In this document: positions 25,855-36,488 of the stretch, piece after piece
How the letters are laid out: each line of letters opens with the position of its first letter
Numbering within the stretch: position 1 is the first letter of the stretch
Assembly (NCBI RefSeq): GCF_000718095.1
Contig: NZ_JOEI01000003.1
Span: 186,001-250,000 of the forward strand
Source: Streptomyces scopuliridis RB72
GTDB taxonomy: Bacteria; Actinomycetota; Actinomycetes; Streptomycetales; Streptomycetaceae
DNA length: 64,000 bases
Direction: 5' to 3'
Notes under the pieces: generated by a model
The model's database searches: none
Seen by the model: the letters and a program-made list of their open reading frames with translations, nothing else
What the model was told of the DNA's origin: nothing
Program-made: the position numbers and the translations under genes

Positions 25855-26754
25855 GTGTCCGGATTCGTAGAAAAGCCCGAGCCCGTAGAGGTGCCGGGTC
25901 TGGTGCATATCCACACCGGCAAGGTGCGGGATCTGTACCGGAACGAGGCGGGCGACCTCGTGATGGTCGCCAGTGACCGAATGTCCGCGTACGACTGGGT
26001 GCTGCCCACCGAAATCCCCGACAAGGGCCGGGTGCTCACCCAGCTCTCGCTCTGGTGGTTCGAGAAGCTCATCGATCTCGTGCCCAACCATGTGATCTCC
26101 ACCGACCTCCCCTCGGGCGCGCCCGCCGACTGGGCCGGCCGCACCCTCATCTGCCGGTCGCTCCGGATGATCCCGGTGGAGTGCGTCGCCCGCGGCTATC
26201 TGACCGGCTCGGGTCTCGCGGAGTACAAGGAGTCCCGCACCGTCTGCGGGCTCGCGCTCCCCGAGGGCCTCATGGACGGCTCCGAGCTGCCCGCCCCGAT
26301 CTTCACGCCCGCCACCAAGGCGGCCGTGGGCGACCACGACGAGAACGTCCCGTACGAGGAAGTGGCCCGCCAGGTCGGCGCGGAGACCGCGGCCCTGCTG
26401 CGCCGGACGACCCTCGACGTCTACGGCCGGGCCCGGGACATCGCCCACGACCGGGGGATCATCCTCGCCGACACCAAGTTCGAGTTCGGCTTCGACGGCG
26501 AGCGGCTGGTGATCGCCGATGAGGTGCTGACCCCCGACTCCTCGCGTTTCTGGCCGGCCGAAGCCTGGGAGCCGGGCCGCCCGCAGCCGTCGTACGACAA
26601 GCAGTACGTACGCGACTGGCTGACCTCCCCGGCGTCCGGCTGGGACCGCGCGAGCGAGCAGCCGCCGCCCCCGCTGCCGCAGGAGATCGTCGACGCGACC
26701 CGTGCGAAGTACCTGGAGGCGTACGAGCGCCTCACCGGCCTCAGCTGGCAGTAG
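25855..26754 (+). CDS. purC: SAICAR synthetase
   Basis: A protein of 299 residues that condenses CAIR with aspartate using ATP to make SAICAR in purine synthesis. It begins with the ATP-binding hairpin (HTGKVRDLYR) and contains VECVARGYLTGSGL and LADTKFEFGFD, all typical of PurC. The GTG at 25855 is preceded by GGGGAGGA. Length is normal for the single-domain bacterial enzyme. A strong terminator follows at 26806. Confidence 0.95.
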   Translation: MSGFVEKPEPVEVPGLVHIHTGKVRDLYRNEAGDLVMVASDRMSAYDWVLPTEIPDKGRVLTQLSLWWFEKLIDLVPNHVISTDLPSGAPADWAGRTLICRSLRMIPVECVARGYLTGSGLAEYKESRTVCGLALPEGLMDGSELPAPIFTPATKAAVGDHDENVPYEEVARQVGAETAALLRRTTLDVYGRARDIAHDRGIILADTKFEFGFDGERLVIADEVLTPDSSRFWPAEAWEPGRPQPSYDKQYVRDWLTSPASGWDRASEQPPPPLPQEIVDATRAKYLEAYERLTGLSWQ

Positions 26755-26805
26755 GCCCGGCACGAGCAGCGGCCGGAACACGCGGCGGAAGCCGCCGGAA
26801 CACCA

Positions 26806-26840
26806 AGAAGCCCCCCGACCGATCCGGCCGGGGGGCTTCT
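26806..26840. terminator. Terminator between purC and tRNA-Gly
   Basis: Arms starting AGAAGCCCCCCG and ending CGGGGGGCTTCT pair over about 15 bp around ATC, with one mismatch. It lies 52 bp after purC and just beyond the 3' end of the minus-strand tRNA-Gly, so it can serve both. Confidence 0.8.
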
Positions 26841-26846
26841 GTACGG

Positions 26847-26919
26847 AGCGGACGACCAGGTTCGAACTGGCGACCTCAACCTTGGCAAGGTTGCGCTCTA
26901 CCAACTGAGCTACGTCCGC
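26847..26919 (-). tRNA. tRNA-Gly(GCC), copy 1
   Basis: A 73-nt cloverleaf: acceptor GCGGACG/CGTCCGC, D arm GCTC/GAGC, anticodon stem CAACC/GGTTG around TTGCCAA (anticodon GCC), T loop TTCGAAC, discriminator U. CCA is not encoded. The sequence is identical to the copy at 30994. Confidence 0.95.
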
Positions 26920-26941
26920 ATGCGCCGTGGCGCGGAGCCAA

Positions 26942-27553
26942 CTATACCCAACCTCGCTCGCGTGCGAGACGCACCGCCGTATGACGGTTCTCCGCCCCCA
27001 GTTTGGAGGCCGCCGACGACAGATAGTTCCGTACGGTCCCCTGCGACAGCGACGCCCGCTCCGCGACGTCCGCGATCGGCGCCCCGTCCGCCGCCAGCTC
27101 CAGGACCTCGGCCTCCCGCGCGGTCAGTGGCGAGTCCCCGGCCGAGATCGCGTCCGCCGCCAACTCGGGGTCGACGAAACGGTTCCCGGCGTGGACGGTA
27201 CGGATGATCTCGGCGAGCTGCCGCGCGCTCACGGTCTTCGGTACGAAGCCGCGTACGCCCGCGGCCAGCGCCCGCTTCAGATGGCCTGGCCGGCCATGGC
27301 TGGTCACGATCATCGTGCGGCAGCCGGGCAGTTCGGTACGGAGCGATGTGGCGACTTTCACACCGTCCGCGCCCGGCATCTGGAGATCCAGTACGGCCAC
27401 ATCGGGCCGGTGGGCCCGTGCCATCGCCAGCGCTTCCGGCCCGGAGGCCGCCTCGGCGACCACGACCAGATCGTCTTCGAGCGCGAGCAGCGCGGCGAGC
27501 GCACCCCGGATCAGATGCTCGTCGTCGGCGAGCAGGACGCGAACAGGACTCAT
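26942..27553 (-). CDS. NarL/DesR-type response regulator
   Basis: A protein of 203 residues. The receiver domain (1-120) has the acidic pair in LLADDEH, the phospho-acceptor Asp in VAVLDLQMPG, Thr/Ser in MIVTSHG and Lys in FVPKTVS. A LuxR-type helix-turn-helix follows (LTAREAEVLELAADGAPIAD to GTVRNYLSSAASKLG). The start overlaps the kinase stop by 4 bp. It is the last gene of the operon ABC ATPase-permease-kinase-regulator. It probably controls the exporter in the same operon through the palindrome upstream at 30864. Confidence 0.9.
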   Translation of the reverse strand: MSPVRVLLADDEHLIRGALAALLALEDDLVVVAEAASGPEALAMARAHRPDVAVLDLQMPGADGVKVATSLRTELPGCRTMIVTSHGRPGHLKRALAAGVRGFVPKTVSARQLAEIIRTVHAGNRFVDPELAADAISAGDSPLTAREAEVLELAADGAPIADVAERASLSQGTVRNYLSSAASKLGAENRHTAVRLARERGWV

Positions 27554-28950
27554 ACCGCCACCTCCTCGCCGGTCTCGTCGGCCTCATCGGCCACAGGGCG
27601 GACGTCCCCGGTGGCCGTCCCCGGCAGCGGCACCCGCGCCGTCAGTACGAAGCGGCCGTCCGCCGTGCTCCCCGCGTCGAGGGTCCCGTCCAGCGCGGCC
27701 AGCCGCTCCCGCAGCCCCGCGAGCCCGGAGCCCTTCCCTGACAGTCCGGAGTGCTTCCCCGCCAGGCTGGAGTCCTTCCCGGCCAGCCCGGATCCGCGTC
27801 GCGCGAGCCCTGGGCCCTTCCCGATCCGTGCACCGGCACCGGCACCGGCACCGGCATCCGGCACCCCGTCGTTCTCCACGGTCAGCACCGCCTCCCGGCC
27901 GCCGGATCCGTCGCTCGGCCCGCCGCCCGGCCCGCCGTGCGACCCCTCGCCGGCCCCCGGCCCCCCGGTCTGCGACAGCCGTACCGTGCACCGCCGGGCG
28001 TCCCCGTGCCGCAGCACATTCGTCGTCGCCTCCCGTACCACCCACCCGAGAGCCGACTGAACCTCGGCGGACAGTCCGCCGACATCGCCCCCCTTGATCC
28101 GGCAGTCGATGCCCGCCGCCTTCAACACGCCCCGGGCTCCTTCCAGTTCGGTGTGCAGATCCGCTTCCCGGTAGCCGCGTACGACCTCCCGTACCTCCCG
28201 CTGCGACTCCTGCGCTATCCGCTGCACCTCGGTCATCTGGGCCGCCGCCCCCGGCCGGTCGCGCTCGGCCAGCTGGACCGCCAGCTCGCTCTTCAGCGCG
28301 ATCACCGCGAGGTTGCGGCCCATGACATCGTGCAGATCGCGCCCGAAACGCAGCCGCTCCTCCGCGATCGCGAGCCGCGTATGCAGCTCGCGCGCCTCGT
28401 CCAGCTCCCAGACGACGCTGACCAGCCAGGCCGAGAAGACATAGGTGACGGCGAGAGCCGCGCCCGTGGCGGTGACTCCGGCCGCGTTCGCGGCGGCGTT
28501 GTTCCACTCCAGCCCGAGCAGCAGACTCATGGCCGCCGTACCGACCGCCGTACCGAGCACGGCGTACACCCTGTGCGCCGCCGTGCGCAGGCCCAGCGTG
28601 ATCGCCGCCAGACCGAAGCCGGCGATCCCCATCAGCAGAAACGCGTAGTCCTGGTCCTGCGGAAGCGTGTCGGTGCTCCGCAGCGCGAGCAGGAGGATGA
28701 TGCCTCCGCCCGTCAGCGCGGAAACGCCCAGAATCAGCCGTACGGGCTGCTCGCGCCGCCCAAGGCGCCAGTCCATGGCCGTGGACAGCAGTGCGCCGGA
28801 CAGCGTGGCATGCGCCATGACCAGAAGGAACAGCCAGCCGCCGAGCTGATCTCCGCCCTCGTCGAGGAGCTGCGGAATGCCGATCGCGCCGACCTCGATG
28901 CCCGCGAGGGCATGGAATGTCCAGCGGGTGTAGAGCTCGACCTTGGCCAT
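27550..28950 (-). CDS. DesK-type sensor histidine kinase
   Basis: About 466 residues from the ATG at 28950 (one at 29004 adds 18). Five or six membrane segments (about 10-165) form the sensor. The dimerisation helix has the phospho-accepting His in FGRDLHDVMGRNLAVIALK. The ATPase domain has the N box REATTNVLRHGDA and VENDGVPDAG. The glycine box is unusual: the expected GSGLAGLRERL is preceded by several imperfect copies of GSGLAGK and an AGAGAGA run. It pairs with the overlapping response regulator gene. DesK relatives sense membrane state, which suits a partner exporter. Confidence 0.87.
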   Translation of the reverse strand: MAKVELYTRWTFHALAGIEVGAIGIPQLLDEGGDQLGGWLFLLVMAHATLSGALLSTAMDWRLGRREQPVRLILGVSALTGGGIILLLALRSTDTLPQDQDYAFLLMGIAGFGLAAITLGLRTAAHRVYAVLGTAVGTAAMSLLLGLEWNNAAANAAGVTATGAALAVTYVFSAWLVSVVWELDEARELHTRLAIAEERLRFGRDLHDVMGRNLAVIALKSELAVQLAERDRPGAAAQMTEVQRIAQESQREVREVVRGYREADLHTELEGARGVLKAAGIDCRIKGGDVGGLSAEVQSALGWVVREATTNVLRHGDARRCTVRLSQTGGPGAGEGSHGGPGGGPSDGSGGREAVLTVENDGVPDAGAGAGAGARIGKGPGLARRGSGLAGKDSSLAGKHSGLSGKGSGLAGLRERLAALDGTLDAGSTADGRFVLTARVPLPGTATGDVRPVADEADETGEEVAV

Positions 28951-29043
28951 GTTGCTCCTGGCCGGCCCGCCCCTGCTGTGCCACCAGCCCGTCAGTCTGG
29001 ACATCGCGCCCTTCCTCGGTGTCCTGGTGCCTGTGTCCGTGTC

Positions 29044-29868
29044 TCAGCGACGTGGCTCCCAGCGGAACCATCGCTGTACAGCAAACACTGAGAGGATGGT
29101 CCAAACCAAGGCGCTCAGCGCCGCGCCGAGCAGGTCGTTCCCTTCCGCCCCGCCGAGCCAGCCCGCGCGGATCAGCGTCATGGCCCCGGTCACCGGCAGC
29201 AGTTCGCACAGCGAGGCCACCCGGTCGGGCAGCGCCTCCAGCGGTACGAACAGCCCCGAGCCGACGACCGAGATCATGAACAGCGGCATGCTGGTGATCT
29301 GGGCGCTCTCGACGGTACGGGTGAACGCGGAGGTCACCGCCGCCAGCGCGCTGAGCAGCACCAGCCCGATCAGCAGCCCGCCGACCAGCACCACCGGCTG
29401 TCGCGGCGCGCGTACGTCGAGGAACGCGACCGCTGCGGCGATCATCACGGCGGACTGTACGAACGCCAGCCCGGCCGCCGGCAGCGCGGTGCCGACCAGG
29501 ATCTCCCGGTCGGACGCCTCCATCGTGCGCAGCCGCTTGAGCACCAGTTCCTCGCGCCGCGCCGTGTACGCGGAGGTGAGACTGCCGTAGACGGCCATCA
29601 CCAGCACCATGCCGATGCCGCCGGTCATCGACGCCTCGATGACGCTGAACCCGGTGTCGCCGAGGTCGATCCTGCCGAGCGATTCCCTGATCGCCACGAT
29701 CATCCCCAGCGGCACGAACAGGGCGGTGAACAGCGCCGTCCTGTTCCGTACGAGCAGCGAGAACTCGGCCCGGCCGAGCGCCTTGAGGCGGTCCCCGGTC
29801 GTGGTCGTCCGTACGCCGGTCTCCCGGCTCCGCGGGCTCTCCGTCTCCCCCGTGCTCACCGTGCTCAT
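29044..29868 (-). CDS. ABC-2 type exporter permease
   Basis: A protein of 274 residues with about six membrane segments: RTALFTALFVPLGMIVAI, GGIGMVLVMAVYG, AVMIAAAVAFL, VLVGGLLIGLVLLSALAAV, MPLFMISVVGSGLFVPLEAL and a C-terminal one. LEALPDRVASLCELLPVTGA matches the end of ABC-2 drug or lipid exporters. The ATG at 29866-29868 overlaps the ATPase stop by 4 bp. It forms the membrane channel for the ATPase encoded just upstream. The substrate is unknown; antibiotics or lipids are usual. Confidence 0.85.
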   Translation of the reverse strand: MSTVSTGETESPRSRETGVRTTTTGDRLKALGRAEFSLLVRNRTALFTALFVPLGMIVAIRESLGRIDLGDTGFSVIEASMTGGIGMVLVMAVYGSLTSAYTARREELVLKRLRTMEASDREILVGTALPAAGLAFVQSAVMIAAAVAFLDVRAPRQPVVLVGGLLIGLVLLSALAAVTSAFTRTVESAQITSMPLFMISVVGSGLFVPLEALPDRVASLCELLPVTGAMTLIRAGWLGGAEGNDLLGAALSALVWTILSVFAVQRWFRWEPRR

Positions 29869-30805
29869 CGCGCGTCCACCGTTTCCACTGCTTCCACCGT
29901 TTCCGCGCCCCGCGCCGCGATGTCGAGAAAGGCTTCTTCGAGGGAGGCGGACCGCGCGTCCAGCGCCCCCAGCTCCACGTTCGACTCCTCGGCCCACCGG
30001 AGGAGTTCGCTCAGATCCCGCTGGAGCCGCTGCGTACGGATCTCCACCGCCCTGCCGTCCGCGGCCGCCCGCAGGGACAGCGGGAGCCGTCCGGCGGGGA
30101 CGTCCTCGGGCAGGACGAAGCGGATCCGGGCCGGCCGGGTGGCGGTCACCTCGGCCGGGGTGCCGGTGACATCGATCCGGCCCCGGTGCATGATCGCCAG
30201 CCGGTCGGCGAGGCTCTCGGCCTCCTCCAGATAGTGCGTGGTCAGCAGCACGGTGGTGCCGCCGTCCCGCAGCTCCCTGACCAATTCCCAGGTGTCGCGC
30301 CGGCCCTCGGCGTCCAGCCCGGTCGTCGGCTCGTCGAGGAAGAGCACCTCGGGCCGGCCGAGCAGCGCGAGCGCCAGATCCAGGCGCCGCTTCTCCCCGC
30401 CGGAGAGCTGTTTGACGCGTACGCCGGAGCGCTCGGTGAGCCCCACCAGATCCAGCGCCTCCTGGGTCGCCCGCGCCCCGCTGGTGCAGCCGGCGCACAT
30501 CCGTACGGTCTCGGCGACCGTCAGATCGGACGGGAAGCCGCCCTCCTGGAGCATCACACCCATGCGGGGCCGGACGGACCTCCGCTCGGTGTACGGATCA
30601 TGGCCCAGCACCCGGACCGTGCCGCCGCTGGGCCGGGCGAGGCCCTCCAGCAGCTCGACGGTGGAGGTCTTGCCCGCGCCGTTCGTCCCCAGCAGCGCGA
30701 ACAGCTCGCCGCGCGCCACGGAGAAGGAGACACCGTCCACCGCCGTGAAGCCGCCGGCGTACGCCCGTCTCAGCTCTTCCACCTCGATTACCGCGTCGTT
30801 CATCA
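29865..30805 (-). CDS. ABC transporter ATP-binding protein (DrrA type)
   Basis: About 313 residues from the ATG at 30805. The nucleotide-binding domain is complete: Walker A LLGTNGAGKTST, Q loop MLQEGG, signature LSGGEKRRLDLALALLG, Walker B VLFLDEPTTGLD and the switch His in LTTHY. The C-terminal extension (RIRFVLPEDVPAGRLP...) is that of drug-exporting DrrA-like proteins. It is first in a four-gene operon with permease, kinase and regulator. Upstream ATGs up to 30899 exist, but the domain starts directly after 30802. Confidence 0.9.
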
Positions 30806-30850
30806 TGTCTTCGAGGTTTCCGCCCGGCGGGTGCGGTCGGCAGTGCGCGG

Positions 30851-30879
30851 TGTCATCGCGGCGGATGACATTTGTCATC
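30851..30879 (+). promoter_or_regulatory. Candidate operator of the exporter operon
   Basis: A perfect palindrome GATGACA-TT-TGTCATC spans 30864-30879. A third half-site TGTCATC lies at 30851-30857. It lies about 60 bp upstream of the ABC ATPase start. Paired inverted half-sites of this size are usual for NarL/DesR-family regulators such as the one encoded in this operon; binding is inferred. Confidence 0.55.
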
Positions 30880-30904
30880 GGCCGCGATGGGGGATGCACC
30901 GGAA

Positions 30905-30940
30905 GATACCCGGGGGATACGCCGGGATACGCCGCGATAC
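30905..30940 (+). promoter_or_regulatory. Four phased GATAC direct repeats
   Basis: GATAC occurs at 30905, 30916, 30926 and 30936, with spacings of 11, 10 and 10 bp. The block lies between the exporter operon and tRNA-Gly, about 100 bp upstream of the operon start. It may be an upstream activator site. Confidence 0.4.
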
Positions 30941-30955
30941 CCCGGCAAATACGAA

Positions 30956-30986
30956 GAAGGCCCCGGTCGAAGTGACCGGGGCCTTC
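30956..30986 (-). terminator. Terminator of tRNA-Gly copy 2
   Basis: Arms 30956-30968 and 30974-30986 (GAAGGCCCCGGTC and its complement) pair perfectly over 13 bp around GAAGT. It lies 7 bp beyond the tRNA 3' end. Confidence 0.75.
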
Positions 30987-30993
30987 ATCTCTG

Positions 30994-31066
30994 AGCGGAC
31001 GACCAGGTTCGAACTGGCGACCTCAACCTTGGCAAGGTTGCGCTCTACCAACTGAGCTACGTCCGC
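30994..31066 (-). tRNA. tRNA-Gly(GCC), copy 2
   Basis: Same 73-nt sequence and fold as the copy at 26847, anticodon GCC. It is followed by tRNA-Gly(TCC) 89 bp further along, so the two glycine tRNAs may share a transcript. Confidence 0.95.
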
Positions 31067-31155
31067 AGTGCGTCGGAAGACCGGCGCGAACACCACTCTA
31101 CCTGATCCAGATGAAGCACTGAACCATCAGGCCGGAGGCCCGGAGAGCGATGCAG

Positions 31156-31227
31156 AGCGGGTGACAGGAATTGCACACTGCGCCTCCCCCTTGGAAAGGG
31201 GGCGTTCTACTACTGAACTACACCCGC
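31156..31227 (-). tRNA. tRNA-Gly(TCC)
   Basis: A 72-nt cloverleaf: acceptor GCGGGTG/CACCCGC, anticodon stem CCCCC/GGGGG around TTTCCAA (anticodon TCC), T loop TGCAATT, discriminator U. CCA is not encoded. The T loop lacks the usual TTCRA form. Confidence 0.88.
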
Positions 31228-31379
31228 ACGCTGCTTGGGGTTTGGCCTTTCGGCCTTGCCCCTCGGCGTGGTCCAAACTCTAGCCGATCAATGGGGGTGC
31301 TGTGCAACTCCGTGCGCCGAGGGGCGCGCTGTCCGCGGGACCGGGCCGCGCCGGGCCCGCGGAGCCGGGCGCAGCGGGC

Positions 31380-31715
31380 TCAACTCGCCTCGCGGAACGC
31401 CTCGTACACCCGCTTGGGGATCCGGCCCCGGGCCGGCACCTCCATCTTGTGGGACTGCGCCCAGGCGCGGACCGCCGCCGGGTCGGGCGCGAGGGCGGTG
31501 TGCCGGTAGGTGGTGCGAGACTTGCCGTGCTTGCTGGCGTTTGTCTGCTTTCGGCCTGCGGCCATGAACGGTGCCAGGGCCTTGCGTAGTTTCTTTGCAT
31601 TGGCGGGATTGAGGTCGATCTCGTACGACTTCCCGTCCAGGCCGAACGTGACCGTTTCCGCCGCTTCTCCTCCGTCGATGTCGTCGGAGAGCGTGACCAC
31701 TACGCGCTGCGCCAC
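31380..31715 (-). CDS. lsrL: Lsr2-like nucleoid protein (LsrL paralog)
   Basis: A protein of 111 residues. The N-terminal dimerisation part (VVVTLSDDIDGGEAAETVTF, then LDGKSYEIDLNPANAKKLR) and the C-terminal AT-hook-like motif RGRIP within a helical domain are those of Lsr2. Lsr2 proteins bind and silence AT-rich, often foreign, DNA. Streptomyces has Lsr2 and a second copy, LsrL. The position just before the purSQL operon matches LsrL in S. coelicolor as I recall it. The basic linker (GRKQTNASKHGKSRTTYRH) is longer in charge than in Lsr2. The promoter lies in the AT-richer gap at 31716-32090. Confidence 0.88.
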   Translation of the reverse strand: MAQRVVVTLSDDIDGGEAAETVTFGLDGKSYEIDLNPANAKKLRKALAPFMAAGRKQTNASKHGKSRTTYRHTALAPDPAAVRAWAQSHKMEVPARGRIPKRVYEAFREAS

Positions 31716-32090
31716 GGATATCGGTCCTTTCCTGCGGTACCGCCCGCGCCCGTCACCTGCGGGAAACGCGGCTGACGTGCGGCGATACCGGCCTTCCGGC
31801 TGTTATGGGGCAATGCTGCTTTCTTCTGTATTCCTTTGTACAGCGGCAGGTGTCGCATTGTGAAGCCCAGCCAATTACATCAGCGTGTCCCGCGGCAATG
31901 GTGGATGCGACTTTTTCCCTGGATTTTTCCCGGTGTCGCCGGGGCCGATATCGCGACGTGATCTGCGAACCAGCATATCTACCCGCGTAGATTTTCGGGC
32001 CGGGTACGCTGGCAGAGCTCGGGGGGTCTGGGGGATTCCCCGGAGAAGACAGCAGCGAGAACCAGCCGCACCACACCACCGGGAGTGCCA
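31716..32090. other. Divergent lsrL/purS intergenic region
   Basis: 375 bp that must hold both promoters. The part at 31800-31990 is clearly richer in A and T than its surroundings, which could let Lsr2-type proteins bind and autoregulate. A palindrome ATCTAC-CCGC-GTAGAT at 31977-31992, about 100 bp before purS, is a candidate operator. No gene is seen. Confidence 0.5.
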
Positions 32091-32366
32091 GTGGCACGCG
32101 TCGTAGTCGACGTCATGCTCAAGCCGGAGATCCTCGACCCGCAGGGCCAGGCGGTGCAGCGCGCACTGCCCCGGCTGGGTTTCGAGGGGATCGCCGACGT
32201 CCGCCAGGGAAAGCGTTTCGAGCTTGAGGTGGCAGGGCCGGTCGACGACGCCGCCCTCGCCCGTATCCATGAGATGGCCGAGACGTTCCTCGCCAACACC
32301 GTCATCGAGGACTTCATCGTGAAGGTCGAGTCCGAGAAGGCCGAGAAGGCCGAGGAGTCGAAGTGA
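32091..32366 (+). CDS. purS: FGAM synthase subunit PurS
   Basis: A protein of 91 residues that bridges PurQ and PurL in the three-part FGAM synthase. The whole sequence fits the family ([42 protein letters not shown]). I chose the GTG at 32091 because GGGAG lies 5 bp upstream and the protein then begins (M)ARVVV; a GTG at 32085 is possible. It overlaps purQ by 4 bp. Confidence 0.94.
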   Translation: MARVVVDVMLKPEILDPQGQAVQRALPRLGFEGIADVRQGKRFELEVAGPVDDAALARIHEMAETFLANTVIEDFIVKVESEKAEKAEESK

Positions 32367-33042
32367 CGTCCCGTATCGGAGTCGTCACCTTCCCCGGCAC
32401 CCTCGACGACCGGGACAGCCTGCGCGCCGTCCGGATCGCCGGGGCCGAGCCCGTCTCCCTCTGGCACCGCGACAAGGACCTCAAGCAGGTCGACGCCGTC
32501 GTGCTGGCCGGCGGCTTCAGTTACGGCGACTATCTGCGGGCCGGCGCCATCTCCCGGTTCTCCCCGGTGATGGAGACGGTCATCGAGCAGGCGAAGGCCG
32601 GTCTGCCGGTCCTCGGTATCTGCAACGGCTTCCAGATCCTCACCGAGTCCCATCTGCTGCCCGGCGCGATGCTCAGGAACAACCACCTGCACTTCATCTG
32701 CCGCGACCAGAAGCTGCGGGTGGAGACCACGGACACCGCCTGGACCGCCGATTACGAGGCCGGTCAGGAGATCTCCGTACCCCTCAAGAACATCGACGGC
32801 CGGTACGTCGCCGACGAGCGCACGCTCGACGAGCTGGAGGCCGAGGGCAGGGTCGCCTTCCGCTATCTGGACGGCAACCCGAACGGTTCGCTGCGCGACA
32901 TCGCCGGTGTCACCAACGCGGCGGGCAATGTCGTCGGCCTGATGCCGCACCCCGAGCACGCTGTGGAGCCGCTGATCGGTACGGGCCGTACCGACGGCCT
33001 GGGATTCTTCACCTCGATCCTGAAGAAGCTGGTAAGCGCCTG

Positions 33043-33043
<1 letters not shown>
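32363..33043 (+). CDS. purQ: FGAM synthase glutaminase subunit PurQ
   Basis: A protein of 226 residues that releases ammonia from glutamine for FGAM synthesis. It is a class I glutamine amidotransferase with the nucleophile Cys in [11 protein letters not shown] and the His/Glu pair in MPHPEHAVE. It begins [14 protein letters not shown]. The GTG start overlaps the purS stop by 4 bp, and its TGA shares one base with the purL ATG, so the three subunits are translationally coupled. Confidence 0.95.
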
Positions 33044-35301
<2,258 letters not shown>

Positions 35302-35325
35302 GGTCCGTACCCGACTGAACGCGAC

Positions 35326-35359
35326 GAGCCCCCGCCCGGTCTCCACCGGGCGGGGGCTC
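35326..35359. terminator. Terminator of the purSQL operon
   Basis: Arms 35326-35340 and 35345-35359 are perfectly complementary (GAGCCCCCGCCCGGT and its complement) around CTCC, flanked by further pairing CGAC/GTCG. Confidence 0.85.
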
Positions 35360-35612
35360 CGTCGTGAGCGCGACCGGCCCTAAGGGTGTCCCGTCCGCTC
35401 TCCGCGCATTTCCGCGCGGAAATGTCCAGGGACCGCACAGGTCGTTGATCTTTCCGCTATTCCGGAGGCCCGGCGAAATAAGGTCAGGACGGAATTCGCC
35501 AGGAAGGGGCGGCGGCGGGACCACGCGCCGGCGCGATCACTTCGCGCCGGTCATGGGGGGAGATCCGTACGGACCCGGGCGGCGGGCCTGGGGCCGCGCA
35601 TATGCTCGCGCC

Positions 35613-36416
35613 ATGCCACCGGCCAAGAAGCGTCTGCGCAGCTACGACTCCGCCAAGATCCGGACCGCTGTCCTGACCCAGTTCGGGACCGTACGCGAGG
35701 CAGTCGCCCGGCTCACCCCCGAGCAGCTCGCCCTGCCCACCGCGCTCGGCGACTGGACCGTCCGCGAGCTGGCCGCGCATCTGAGCATGGCCGTCGAGTC
35801 CGTGAACCGCTATCTCGAAGAGCCCGAATACCCCGGACCGCCGCCCGGCCCCGTGGTCGTCCTGCCCGAGTGGCCGTTCACGACCGCCGCCCACGCCCCG
35901 GCCATCTCCGAGGACATTCGCGCGCTCGCCGCGTCCGCCACCCCCGACGAGCTGTTCGAGCGGGCCGGGACGCGGATCGCCGCGCTGCTGCCCGGCGCCA
36001 CGGGCGACCGGCTGCTGGCGACCCGGATAGGCGCCATACGCCTCGGGGACTATCTGGTCACCCGGACCGTCGAGCTGATCGTCCACACCGACGACCTGAA
36101 CCGGGCGGCCGGGCTGAGCATCCCGTACGAGCGGCAGGCGCTCGCCGCCTGTACGCGGCTGCTCGCCGACGCCCTCGCCGTGAAGGCGCCCGGGGCCTCG
36201 ACCGAGGTGCGGATCCCGCCGTACGCCGTGGTGCAGTGCGTGGAGGGTCCCCGGCACACCCGCGGGACGCCGCCGAACGTCGTGGAGACCGATCCGCTGA
36301 CCTGGGTCAGGCTCGCCACCGGACGTACGACCTGGCGCGAGGCGCTCGACGCGGCGCAGGTCAGCGCCAGTGGCGAGCGCGCGGATCTGGCCGGGCTGCT
36401 CCCGCTCATGGGGTGA
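35613..36416 (+). CDS. Maleylpyruvate isomerase-family (mycothiol-dependent) protein
   Basis: A protein of 267 residues. The N-terminal helical bundle (VLTQFGTVREAVARLTPEQ, LGDWTVRELAAHLSMAVESV) belongs to the DinB/mycothiol-dependent isomerase superfamily. The His in AAHLS and in IVHTDDLNRA are likely metal ligands. The C-terminal domain (WVRLATGRTTWREAL) is of the SCP-like type fused in this family. Many such proteins use mycothiol, the actinobacterial thiol, but the reaction is not predictable. I chose the ATG at 35613; the frame is open further upstream, but that part is not protein-like. Confidence 0.78.
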   Translation: MPPAKKRLRSYDSAKIRTAVLTQFGTVREAVARLTPEQLALPTALGDWTVRELAAHLSMAVESVNRYLEEPEYPGPPPGPVVVLPEWPFTTAAHAPAISEDIRALAASATPDELFERAGTRIAALLPGATGDRLLATRIGAIRLGDYLVTRTVELIVHTDDLNRAAGLSIPYERQALAACTRLLADALAVKAPGASTEVRIPPYAVVQCVEGPRHTRGTPPNVVETDPLTWVRLATGRTTWREALDAAQVSASGERADLAGLLPLMG

Positions 36417-36488
36417 CGGAACCCCCGCCACCCGGGCGACACCGGAAGAACCACGGAACCGGAGCCCCGCCCGTCCCGTCCCACGGGT

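Noticed and set aside
26847..26919. Reading the tRNA-Gly copies as tRNA-Ala(GGC)
   Set aside because: That anticodon comes from reading the plus strand. On the tRNA strand the loop is TTGCCAA, giving GCC, and the acceptor lacks the G3-U70 pair of tRNA-Ala.
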